Of a stretch of 64,000 bases of DNA, positions 13,504-24,053 are shown one piece after another. Both the position numbers and the translations under genes were made by a program. Source of the stretch: Nymphaea colorata. Its lineage: Eukaryota; Streptophyta; Magnoliopsida; Nymphaeales; Nymphaeaceae. Numbering within the stretch: the first letter of the stretch is position 1; the number at the start of each line of letters is the position of its first letter. The notes beneath the pieces were generated by a model, which was not told the DNA's origin, ran no database searches, and worked only from the letters and a program-made list of their open reading frames with translations. The stretch spans positions 2,459,528-2,523,527 of the forward strand of contig NC_045140.1 of NCBI RefSeq assembly GCF_008831285.2, in the 5' to 3' direction.

Positions 13504-13639
13504 TATCCGTGGTAAAAAGTCCGAGCTCTCACCACGGACCTTTCCACGATCGTACGAGTTTTGCGGATGGGGTGAAATTTAACGCGGCCGTACGTTTTTC
13601 ACCCGCTCCACGACTTTTTCACCCGGCAATCAAACGGGA

Positions 13640-15148
13640 ATGACGAACAAATAATACTTCCTAAAAGGAAAATCATTAAACATACGAACTTTATTGTTGT
13701 ATGGTGTAAGACATGAAAATAAATCAATTACTAAATTTGAAGGGACTTGATTTTTTGTAAATATAGGGTTCTATAATCTCAGTGAGAATGATGGTATTCT
13801 GACCACAACTCAAAAATTATAAATTCAACCAGGATTAAACTTGAAAGCTTGCATTGGATTGGGAGAAGAAGAGTAAACAAGCTCAAAACTCTGTCAAAGG
13901 TTTCTTGTCCGTGAAGTCCAGAAAAGATTTTGATCAAGGAGAAGATTGATGGGATGCAAAAACTACTTTCTTTATGAAAATAGACTCTTTAACGGTTTCG
14001 AAGAAACTAAGTTCATAACTAGGAAAAATCAAGTTTGCTACCAAGAAACGGGTTCTTTGTAATCCCCACTTCTTTTGAAAAGCTTTGCGTTATGTGAGTC
14101 GGTCTAACCCTTCGGGTGAGTGGAGAAGGAATCCGGGCGAGCTTCGGGCACTTTATGCAGACTCGAATTTGGATTTAAAATATCAACTCAGATTCAGATT
14201 TGAATTCAGATCGAAGTTAGCCTTAAATAAACATCATACATCTGATATCCTCAACATATGTTAATGGGTCTGGATCTGTTTTTGAAAATCCAATTCGGAA
14301 AGGATTCAGATTGTGAAAATTCGGATCCGGATTCGCCTTCAGGCTCTCCCGCTCACCTGAAAGAGTAGTTGGTGGATGATTCCCGAAGTACATTTTCAGA
14401 ATTATGTACCATACGAAATCTACACCACGTTTGTGCAATTACTAAATGTGTGCGTGTGTACATGTATGCAATGCACATGCATCGATAAGTTGGGATTCTC
14501 GCTGTTTCAATAATGTTTATACTATATCGTATATATAACCCAGTCATCAAGAGACCTTGTAAATCAGTGAAGTTCAAAAGGCATTGATGAATTAGAGAAT
14601 CCAACTAATAATTCAAGAATTCAAGGATAGAGCTGCTTCCCAACAACCAATCAACATTGGCTACATGAAGACAATTTTCATTAGGCAGTCATCAACAGTC
14701 GGGATAAGCATGTCCTGCACAGTCGTGGTGGACCTATGCCGATGGAAACTCAATTATCTGCAGCTAGCAGTGAACTTCCGCGAAGAGGAAGAAAACAAGA
14801 ATACATTTTGCTCCCTCATATACCCGCTTGAAGGAGCAATACGTTGGATTTTAGGCATATCATGAAGCTTACAGAAATTCATCGCCTAAGGTTCAGATTT
14901 CTTCTTTCTGAAGAAGGGATATACAGGGAATGATGACTCTTTAAATGTCGTCGTTTCTGTTGACAACCCATGGTTGGAAGCTCTGGCTAGTATGCACCCA
15001 TTGCAGGACAGACCTGGATATCAAAACTCCAGCAGTAATAATCCCACCTGCGCACTGTTATCAAACATTTGTTACGTTTGGGCATACTACGGCACATTCT
15101 TTTATAAAAAATTTTGTAGCCTTTAAAAAGTTAATCCTGTCGATACCT
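13640..15148. other. Spacer and probable 3' flank of the CSN3 fragment
   Basis: No gene was seen. The stretch 14150-14345 contains degenerate repeats of a GGATTC/GAATCC type, similar to DNA at 36.57-36.96 kb. The final few hundred bases would be the 3' flank of the CSN3-like gene, whose stop codon is at 15149-15151. Confidence 0.5.
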
Positions 15149-16269
15149 TCAGACCAGAAACTTTTGGGGAACACTATCAAAATCATCAAAATCCAATCTT
15201 GTCCTCTCTCTTCCAGCCTGAAGAAAGCGAATTTAAGCTGAGGGTTATAATCTACAAACTATTAACATAAGCATTAAAACTACCTCTGTAACATATGAAG
15301 GGTCACATGCAATGCTCTCCTCTACAGTTTTCAGCTTCTTGGAGATGCCCATTATCCTGCAACAAAAGACAGAAGCAATCATATTTATAGGATATCATGA
15401 ATGTACGAGGAACTAAAATAGGAGAATATGGAACTCCCTGGTAATTGGAAAGAGCGAAGACATCTATCGCACTGTAAGAATAATAACAATTCATAGTTTT
15501 TTGAGAAACAAACTTAATTCATGAGAAACTAACATTTATCGACTATTCACCTGATTTCTTAGTCATACTCGCAAATTAATTAGTCTTTCTTCCATATACA
15601 TGAGCATATTTTGCTAAAATAGATAACTTTTCTGTGTACACGTACATATATTAATAGTACATACATCATCTATCCAATATCATACATGTAGACTTATTTG
15701 CTCACATACACACACACACACACACACTTCATACTACAAGAATAACAACATTGTCAATCTTAATGGTTCTGAAGCTGCACAAAAAAACCAACTGAATTCA
15801 TGAGAAACCAATATTGATTTATTAACCACCTCATTTTTAGTCATAACTCAGCAACTTCAAACTGCTTTTCTGTTAAAAGTGTTATGTCTGCTCCAGTGCT
15901 CCTCTCTTCTACATTACTTCTTTTTTCTGTTTGACTTTGTAAAACGTATATCTAGCCATAGACTAGTGGGCTTTATTCCATGACTTCAGATACGGTTCCT
16001 GCATACTTTTTTGGTTAATAAGATTCATTATTTCTTAAAGTGCCTCTGTGTACCCATTCAAGTAATTCAATTCAAAGTATCACAATACTTTCTCTAGTCT
16101 TGTTCAACCAAATAAATCAACAAGTGGTACAAATAAGGTGTATAATCATATGACTTATATTGATGACAGAGAAATGGACTTGGAACTGTCAATGCAGCTT
16201 GTGATGGACAACCATGTACCTTGAAGAGAGAGTCTCAACAGAAATAGTCACAAATATCATTTTCATGTT

Positions 16270-16620
16270 TTAAAGAGCGATGTTTTTCTTGGGTATAATA
16301 CGACGAGCTTTAGAAAAATGAAAAAATATGGTAAATTTTTATTTATTTTTTAAATAGTAAAAAATAAGAAAAAATAAAACAAATGAGAAACCAATAAGAC
16401 AACATAAAAAAAATAAGTAGATAAGCAACAAACAAAAAATTAGAAAATGGAAACAAGTAGCCTAGCATTAAAAAACATGAAAAAATGCCTACGATGAAAA
16501 AAAAAAAAGGCTTTTCATGATATTTTCACTTTGGTGTTTTATTTTCAAAATTGCCATTTTCTTCAGCTGACTTAATTTTCACGTTTTTACTTTTTTTTTT
16601 CTAAAAAAACATGTTTTTGA
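16270..16620 (+). repeat. AT-rich dispersed repeat, copy 1 (inside a CSN3 intron)
   Basis: It starts around TTGGGTATAATACGACGAGCTT and continues as A/T-rich GAAAAA and TTTTTA strings. A related sequence in the opposite orientation lies at 33577-33810, where the reverse complement contains TTGGTATAATACAACAAACTT. It looks like a degenerate non-coding repeat family. Confidence 0.45.
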
Positions 16621-17751
16621 AGACTATGATAGAATTACACATGGTTGGCAAACACAGGAATCAAACTCCAAGACCGAGTTAGTGGGTCAACGAGTTGATG
16701 CGACAACTCAGTCTGGTCAGGTCATAAATTTTTATAGTGTATTTTTACTGTAATCTTATAGTGTAATCTACTGTCTCACTATCCAGAATAGAGCAACATG
16801 ATCATGGTTATGATTTGTCAACAACTCTAACCATGAAGCAAGCCATTAATTTGAGAACACTTGCTTAGCTATTATTTATCTCTCTCTCTCTCTCTCTCAA
16901 CCACCTGACTCTCCATGAGCCTCTGGATGTTTAGAAATTGATGTTGATAGATAATATATTTGCAAATTGTGGGGATAGTATTCCTTCCATGTCCCTAATA
17001 AAAGCTTTCATAAGGAAAAAAAAAAATCAAAAAATAGTTAAAAACATAATAAGGAAAATGAATTTTACATTTTAAAACAGTTAAAACCAAACCCGGACAA
17101 TTATGATCCAAGTCACCGATCGAGTCAGCCAATTCTTGCCCGAGTCGCCCAAGTTTTGGTGCTACCTAGCCCAGTGAAACGACAATCTGAAGCTGACTCA
17201 TGTGAATCCCAAGTCAACACGCTGAGTTAGCCAACAATGGAATTACAGTAACAGTTCAACTGTTCAAATACCTCCATGAGGAACAAAAGTATGTTTCATG
17301 AGAAAAGGGAATATTTGCTACCAAAACCATATTATGATCTGCACTCATATTTATAATTATGCTAAACAAAACCTACCCAAATTTGACATCTCAGCAGCAT
17401 TTGGTTGTTGCAGATATATCTCTGGTTTTATTTTTGTAATTTTTCTTTTTGTTTCTCTCCTTACGAATATTAACAGTTGTGACTATTTTATAACTTCTAA
17501 AATCTAAAGAGTGCCTTAATTGCAGTTCTCTTTCATAGCTTGCACCTCCAGTAATCTGCCCCCATGGTTCCACTGTGCATGCTGGGTAGCATGTGCGGGA
17601 AAGGAAAAAAGGAAAAACAGAGTGCTCTTCTTCATGGAGAATGCTCTTTATTAGATAACCTAGAACAGGAGACTACTGCAGAAAGAAAAACACGTAAATA
17701 ACTGAAGAGAAACACTTCATCAATTCAAAGAAAGGACTGACCAAAAAAAAA

Positions 17752-17862
17752 AAAAGAAACTTTTTCGACTAAGCTCCAGCCAAATCTCAGCTCTAGCTTA
17801 GCCGAGCCAAGCCAAGCTCGAGCCAGATCACCTCGGCTCGTGAACATCCCTACTCTTGTCCA
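17752..17862. repeat. GAGCTCGAG-type degenerate repeat fragment
   Basis: The stretch is rich in AGCTC, GAGCC and GCTCG words and ends CGGCTCGTGAACATCCCTAC, the usual edge of a dispersed plant repeat. It resembles the larger element at 56292-56849 and a short fragment near 51125-51185. It lies in a CSN3 intron. Confidence 0.5.
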
Positions 17863-19799
17863 CGAATGGTTGTCTCAGTCAGTGACAATGCAAACTAGGC
17901 ACATTAAGACAGCTAGAGAATGCCCATGTACTGCATTGGAACTTCATCAAAATAGGACAGAAAGGAAAGGTATAAAATACAAACCATGCAATAGATGAAT
18001 CAAGATGCTGGATCATCTCACAAGTCTTATACTGCTCAGGGTCCTCATGAAAGCTCACCATCCCATCCTTTTGATTGATTGTAGCAAATATTTCACCATC
18101 TTGTATCTAAAAGGATGTCAAACCATAGCAAGGATTGAACCTACTAAATCAAGAAAAGGTATATGAATCTATAAATTCATGGGCAACTATAATTCAACTA
18201 AAGTACCATTTGAAGCACATGCATCTCGGCTTGCTTGGCATCCTCAACTTCTACTGTGTTTGCTATATCTTGTAGAGATAAAGTCAAGTAGGTTTGAGTC
18301 AATCTCTGGATATTGCGTTTGTAAAGAGACGATAAAACTTGTTTCACAAGTCCTACATTGTTGTCCTGTATAAAGTTATCCAAATATGCAGACATGATCA
18401 TATGGTTAGTCAAGCAAATCAAAAAGACGGTAACATAGAAGAAAAGATCAAGGTTAGTTGCTGAATGTGCATTCAACTACTGGCAAATCCAACACAGTCC
18501 AAGTAGCATAATATAAGAAGAATAAGAGGCCAATTCAAACTTTAGCTATTACACATGGAGGGACAAGCAAATAAAAAATGATGGTCCTGATTCTTTATAG
18601 ACAGACATATTCATCCAAAATATCTAAAGCATAACATATACCTTTTAAAGATCTAGGAGAACAAAAGAAAATAATTGTGGAAGTGCAGAATCATAAAGTA
18701 TGAGACTTGTAAACTACCAAGAATGAAATACATACATTCTTAAACTTCTCTACATTTGAGTTGAAACAGCTCTGCAACCCTGATATCTTTCCTGTGCCAT
18801 AGCTACTGGCTAAATCAACATAAGGCTGCAATAACCACTTTCATGTTAGGATGTGCAAAAATGTCCTTTTCCACAAAACCAGATTAGACATCTAATAGAG
18901 ATGTTTAGCTGTTTGGAATATTAGAAACTGATGCAACAATTACACACTTCACAAAGCACAAATGACAGGTTATCCTTCTAAAATGTATTAAAAATTTAAA
19001 AGTGTGTCTAAGAAATCTGTATTCACGAAAACAGCAGTCTATCTAGAGAACAGGTTCAACAAAAATAATCTAACTATGGCACTTGATAAGCAAAATTGTG
19101 TTGGATCCTGATTTAGTACAAACGATAATACACCAATGTACCAGGAATTTTAAATAAAAGTTCTGCAATGTGACCCTTGTACCTGATACAGTAAGAACAA
19201 CGTTCTAATATGACATGAAAATTTTGGAGTGACACATGAGAGTGATCGAAAACACAGGAGCTAAATTGCTGCTCAAACGTAATAATGCATAAAATGGAAG
19301 GAAGATAAAAAAGAGGGACTCATGCTGTATCTACATGAATATGATGCAATCATGCATTAGGCCACTGGGTGTGGGTCTGGACAAAAGGTATTCTTTGGTA
19401 TATGGTGCATTCACTGTTGTCTCCTCTGTACTGTGGCAATTCTCTTTTATGTAGTACGGTATTGTCTAACTAACACAGACACGGCTGAAAGGCTACAGTA
19501 CCTGTTTCAACAAGCTGACATGGTTATGGCAACATAGCTGGACATGGCAATCTTGATTTTTGCAGGTTTTTTGTGAAATTTTGCAGTTCTTTTAATGAAA
19601 TTTTGTATTTCTTTGTGGAATTTTGGAATTTTACATTTTTTTGTGATGTTTTCCATATTTCTTGTGGAAATTTGCAAATTTTTAAAGAAATTTTGCATAC
19701 ACAAATACATATAGGTATATATACCTTGTCGTATCCCCATGCCCACAATTTTTTAAATTGTCATGCCCATACCAGTATCCTGTACCTGTACCCATACAG

Positions 19800-19985
19800 T
19801 GTCCATGTGGCTTGGAGTATTTTCATGCTTTGATGTACTAAACCCATAGTATATAATAGAAGAAACTAGGTCACAACCCAGATTGGGTTTGTGATCGTCC
19901 TGCACCTCTTATCGTCTCTTATTTCTTGCTGTTGATTGAATCAAATGATATTTCTCAAAGATCTAACATGGTATCAAAGCAGTGT
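19800..19985 (+). mobile_element. LTR retrotransposon remnant: LTR 3' end plus primer-binding site
   Basis: TGGTATCAAAGC at 19969-19980 differs by one base from the plant initiator-Met tRNA primer-binding site TGGTATCAGAGC. It follows directly on an AT-rich leader ending ATCTAACA, as an LTR end would. No gag-pol reading frame and no second LTR were seen downstream, so only a fragment remains. It sits in the 2.9-kb CSN3 intron between exons 21713-21775 and 18736-18825, in the opposite orientation to the gene. Its left limit is a guess. Confidence 0.5.
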
Positions 19986-20698
19986 TAGATCCTATGTATG
20001 TGAATGCCTATATCCAAGAGATGTCTATCTTTTTCTTGAAGTCATGATTTTATCCTGCTATGTCCCACCAGATATCCATTTCTTCTTGAAGTCAAGATGT
20101 TATCCTTCACCCCAATACCTTTTCCTGTTCTTGCCAAGCCCGATTCCCAAAGAATGTTGTTTGTTTTTCCAATCTGTTTTACTTATCTTTTTTTTTCCAA
20201 TCTGTTTTACTTCAATATTCATCATTATTGACTCTTATCTGACAGGAAAACCCTAATTCGCCTTCACCCCAATTCTTTTTATTGGTGAAACCCTAACCCA
20301 ATGGAGAAACCCTCGCCCGGATTTTTTCACTCTTGCGTTCCCTTCCTGCATCAAATATTTCCCGCTTGCATTTTTGTTTCTGTTCACATCTCTTTTTGCC
20401 AAAAAATTTTGTTGACAATTTGGGCCTTTTGTTGCTTTTGTTCTTGTTTCTGTTCACATCTTGTTTACCCACTTGGATTCACTGAGAAAATGTGCTATAA
20501 GAATTACAGTTTATAAATGCTGACAAGCAAAAGTGCCAAAGAAGTGTAAAACAATCTCTTAACTTATTCGGTCATGTTGCAACTCCTTGGAAATTAATAC
20601 AACCACAAAGGAGGGGAGAAAAACAGTAGAAAGCAAAATGCCTCGAAACCAACACATCCCTAACATTGAAAGGTTGTTTGCAAAGAGGAGGAACAGAG

Positions 20699-20699
<1 letters not shown>

Positions 20700-20752
<53 letters not shown>
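20700..20752. repeat. (AG)26 microsatellite
   Basis: A pure AG dinucleotide run inside the same CSN3 intron as the LTR remnant. It produces R/E and S/L-rich artefact frames on the two strands. Confidence 0.95.
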
Positions 20753-20753
<1 letters not shown>

Positions 20754-22436
20754 CCTGAAAGACAACAACAGAGGCAACACTAGAGCAGAGAAGGCAAGTG
20801 TGCCCACCAGAAGTCTGATCATCACATGGTTATTGTCTTCATCCAAACTAACATAGAGAGAGAGAGAAGAAGAAGAAAAAGGGTTTGGGGTTCAAGCAAA
20901 CCCATCTTTGTGTGCTTTTGCTTATATGTAATCTAACTGAATCATAGGTCACTCTGTCAAGTCAGATGAATAGGCTGACTTATCCGAATATCACAAAAAA
21001 TGGTCAAGTTGCTTCTCACTGTGCCTATCACCTTTTTTTACTCGAAAGTTATCCAAGTCACATTGACCCAGCTTGTTCAATAAGTGCAATTCTTCTCTTA
21101 ACAGAACTATGGATACTTTTGACCAACGAAAAACCTGTGTTACAATAACAGTGATATAGTGATAGTAATAATAACAACAGTAATCATTGCTGTTATTGTT
21201 GTTAATGGTGTCAGAATAACTACTCAGCCAGCAGTGGTTATTGAATTAAGAAGTTTTTATTTCACCACCAATCTTGAAGTTTAAGAGCATACAGATCCAC
21301 AGAACTAATATTAATTAATTAACGCAGGTCAAGAAAATAAGAAACAAAATAATGCTCCAAAAGGAAACCTAAAAGCAAAGTGCACAGAAGGTTGCTCAAT
21401 TTTTAATGTGACATTCCAGGATAGATCATGGAACACTGTGATCTTTATTCAAGAACTTTTCCCTGTTATCCAGGTTGACATTGTGACCATAGAATTTTTG
21501 TTTTCCTTCTCTCCTACTAATATATGACTAGAAAAATTGGCATTATTTTCCCCCCCAACTACAATTATTTTCTCTGACAGTAGCAACAAGTTTCAAACAC
21601 TACAAACTAGCAAAGCTGAGAATTTTTTTTTTTAAAGGAAAGAAAATAAGCATCAACGCAAACTAGTTGTGAACCACTTAAAATATCAAAAAAGAGAAAC
21701 ACACTTCCATACCTGAGAATATAATTTAAGATAATTCTGTGCTGCACTAGAAGTGTATTTGGGGAAACTTGGTAGCTGTTACAAAGACCATAACATATAA
21801 GAAACTGCTTGATATCCATGATCCATCACAGTAGTACTAGAAAAACTTGAAATATTTACATGGAAAATTTAAGGCCTTTAGGCTTCAGCACAACGGAAAC
21901 CATTTTAATATTGCTACTTCACATTCCACCCTTTTATGAATAAAATAACTTGAAAAAGAACTTGACTTTGCACAGAAACAATAAATATTTGACAGTCATT
22001 CTCTGCATCTGAAGAAAGTAGGGCAGCTTATTGTTTCTTAATTAGTGAAAATAAGAGGAACATTACAAGATAGTGACATCATACAGCCAGACAGAATATT
22101 ACAACAGTTTAGAGATTTCCCGTAGCAACATATGTTGTTCAAGAAACATGAATATTCGATGAAGATCAACCCATGAAAGTGCAAGAATAAATATTGTACC
22201 TGCCCATTTTGTATCAGAGACCAAAATGTACTTCTTGTAAGCTTCAACAGCAACAGCATGTATAGCAGGCATCAGAGACGTAGTGGCCTGGATATATACT
22301 GTGGTAAGTCCATGTATAATGGTGTAAACTAAAGAAAAGGAAAACCAAACATATCAACCAACTGCCTTAGCAGCATACGTGACGCAAAAACTCCAGTGCT
22401 TTATGAAAGCGCTTCAGTCCTATATATATCATCCCT

Positions 22437-24053
22437 CTGCATGATACAACAATTAATATAACTAAAATTACACTGTTAAGAACAGATAAATCTGAGTGAA
22501 AAATAGTGGAAAAGGATGAAAAAGTTCAGTTTTAAAAAAAATCCTGCAAAGAAAACAGGAAGAAGTAGAATCTGACACCACAGCCAGACAGAATATTACA
22601 ACATTGTATATAATGAAAATCAACATTTGAGCATCAAGAAAAGATAAAAAGGAACATTTTAAAATACCTCTAAACTCAAACTTTCAGTATTGATATGTCA
22701 TACAACTCTTTTCATTGTTAATTAGAAAGGTCAACGAATTTTTTTATTATACCAGCTACTCAATGACTAGCAATTTATTGTTTTTCCCTTTAAAGGGGAA
22801 CTAAGGAATGCACCTGATGTTCGGCCATTGTTCTCTGAAACACCTTGTTTCGGAAGAGCCTCTAGAAATTCGTAGCAAGGCTTTGTCATCACCAAGACCC
22901 ACATGCAATTTTTTGACATTGTCAAAGTGAACACACCAAACAAATTTAGTCATATTAATAAGAATTACTCAACTATTTTTTCATATACCAATAGTTTTGC
23001 ATAGATTTAAGGAAGCCGGTGGAAAATAATAAACACAAGAAAAGATTATTTGAAAATGTTTTGGTTATTTTTAACTCATTAACTTACATAATGTCACTGG
23101 CATACAAATTAAATTTATTGAAGAATGTGTCCGATGAATTATGCAAAAAAGTTAAGCTACTTATAGCACTATTAAAAACTTGGGCCGGTTCTTAGTTATG
23201 GGCAAAATCTAATGAGCAACTTCGGAAGTTTCCCTCAACAGAATTTTGCTTCCATTATCTGAAATAATATCTATGATGCTAATGGTGCATAACCAAAAGC
23301 TATAAAACCCAAAAATATGAAGCTATTCAATGATCATATTGGATCAATAGACTAGGTTTAACAAGCAGTATCAAGAACTTGATTGACTTGATGGATCAGT
23401 GGCTAAACCTACCATTTTATTGGCACATTTAAGACCATTACAATTGTTCTCGGCACATTTAAGATGATTACAAATTTTAAACAAGCTTATTTACTTTGAG
23501 CAGCACTTAAAAAAGGAGTAACTAGAGGAATATCGAAAACAAAAGAAAACTTGCAAAGTAGCAGGTGGAAGCACAAGCAGAAGAAAGGAATTTCAAAGAA
23601 CATGTGTGCGTCAAAATAGCAGTTTTTACCCTCAAAGTAAGCATGCAAAGATCATATGGAGCTGGATTCTTTTCAGAGATGCAAAACGTGGAGCTGGACA
23701 ATCTTGAACCCTTCCAATCAAATCCTTACACCAGATTCAGCACTCTTAGTCTGCATGGTTTCACTCCAGTCTCCTCTCTTCTCAACCATAAGAAGAAAGA
23801 AGATGCAACAATCATCTAACCTGAACAAGTAACATGGAGTCTGCCACTCTGTCCACCGTATTATATGTAATCTGGTTTCACAAGATGCAGAAATTGCAGT
23901 TGTAGGATGCATCGCCAACAACCAATTTATAAAATGTGAATCCTTGAGTTTATAGTTTCAGTGCAACTCAAGGCAAAATTTCAGAATGATCTTGAAATCA
24001 ATTTCTCTTTCCATTGATGTTTCCACTTTGGCTGTTACGCCCTTAGATAAACC
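22437..24053. other. Gap between CSN3 fragment and PPR gene
   Basis: I searched this stretch on the minus strand for the missing N-terminal CSN3 exons and saw none. A 54-codon frame near 22780-22940 and an 84-codon plus-strand frame at 23565-23819 have no recognisable similarity. A 23-bp sequence (CAGCCAGACAGAATATTACA and onward) at about 22580 repeats one at about 22085. The right part is the 3' flank of the PPR gene. Confidence 0.5.

Larger units (their letters stand above)
11832..13638. mobile_element. Candidate non-autonomous DNA element with imperfect terminal inverted repeats
   Basis: The left edge reads CCCGTTTGACGGCAGGG (11832-11848). The reverse complement of the right edge (13622-13638) is CCCGTTTGATTGCCGGG, a match at 14 of 17 positions. 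Between them are a 38-40-bp minisatellite and a long purine-rich block, but no transposase frame. A clean target-site duplication was not found; CTTCCTAAAA occurs just outside both ends but not directly abutting the repeats. Inference only: it could be a MITE-like or hAT-like element, or two unrelated elements. Confidence 0.35.
15149..22436 (-). pseudogene. CSN3: COP9 signalosome subunit 3 (CSN3/FUS11)-like gene, 5'-truncated and frameshifted
   Basis: The parent family is a subunit of the nuclear COP9 signalosome, which removes NEDD8 from cullin-RING ligases. Eight exons were read: 22379-22436, 22200-22287, 21713-21775, 18736-18825, 18207-18365, 17985-18106, 15284-15356 and 15149-15217. They encode roughly the C-terminal 240 of about 425 residues, from MIYIGLKRFHKALEF through LYKRNIQRLTQTYLTLSLQD, KDGMVSFHEDPEQYKTCEMI and the end DFDSVPQKFLV. 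Splice sites are GT..AG and phases agree everywhere except in exon 22200-22287. It is 88 nt where 90 is needed: after KKYILV the expected TCTCTCTG is only TCTCTG, so the frame shifts. No N-terminal exons (about 185 residues) were found up to the PPR gene or beyond it. I infer a truncated copy. An assembly indel, or a splice donor at TTG/GTCTCT that would restore the frame while deleting about 7 residues, are alternatives. Confidence 0.85.

Noticed and set aside
13027-13547. Several S/L-rich or R/E-rich frames of 84-119 codons
   Set aside because: They are produced by the polypurine/polypyrimidine block; open on both strands in several frames, hence low-complexity artefacts.
21155-21215. Quasi-palindromic AATAATAACAACAG / GTTATTGTTGTT stretch
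   Set aside because: The arms match only imperfectly and consist of simple trinucleotide words; no further support.
22780-22940. 54-codon minus-strand frame between CSN3 and PPR, considered as a missing CSN3 exon
   Set aside because: The translation does not resemble any part of CSN3, and its phase and splice sites do not connect to the exon at 22379-22436.
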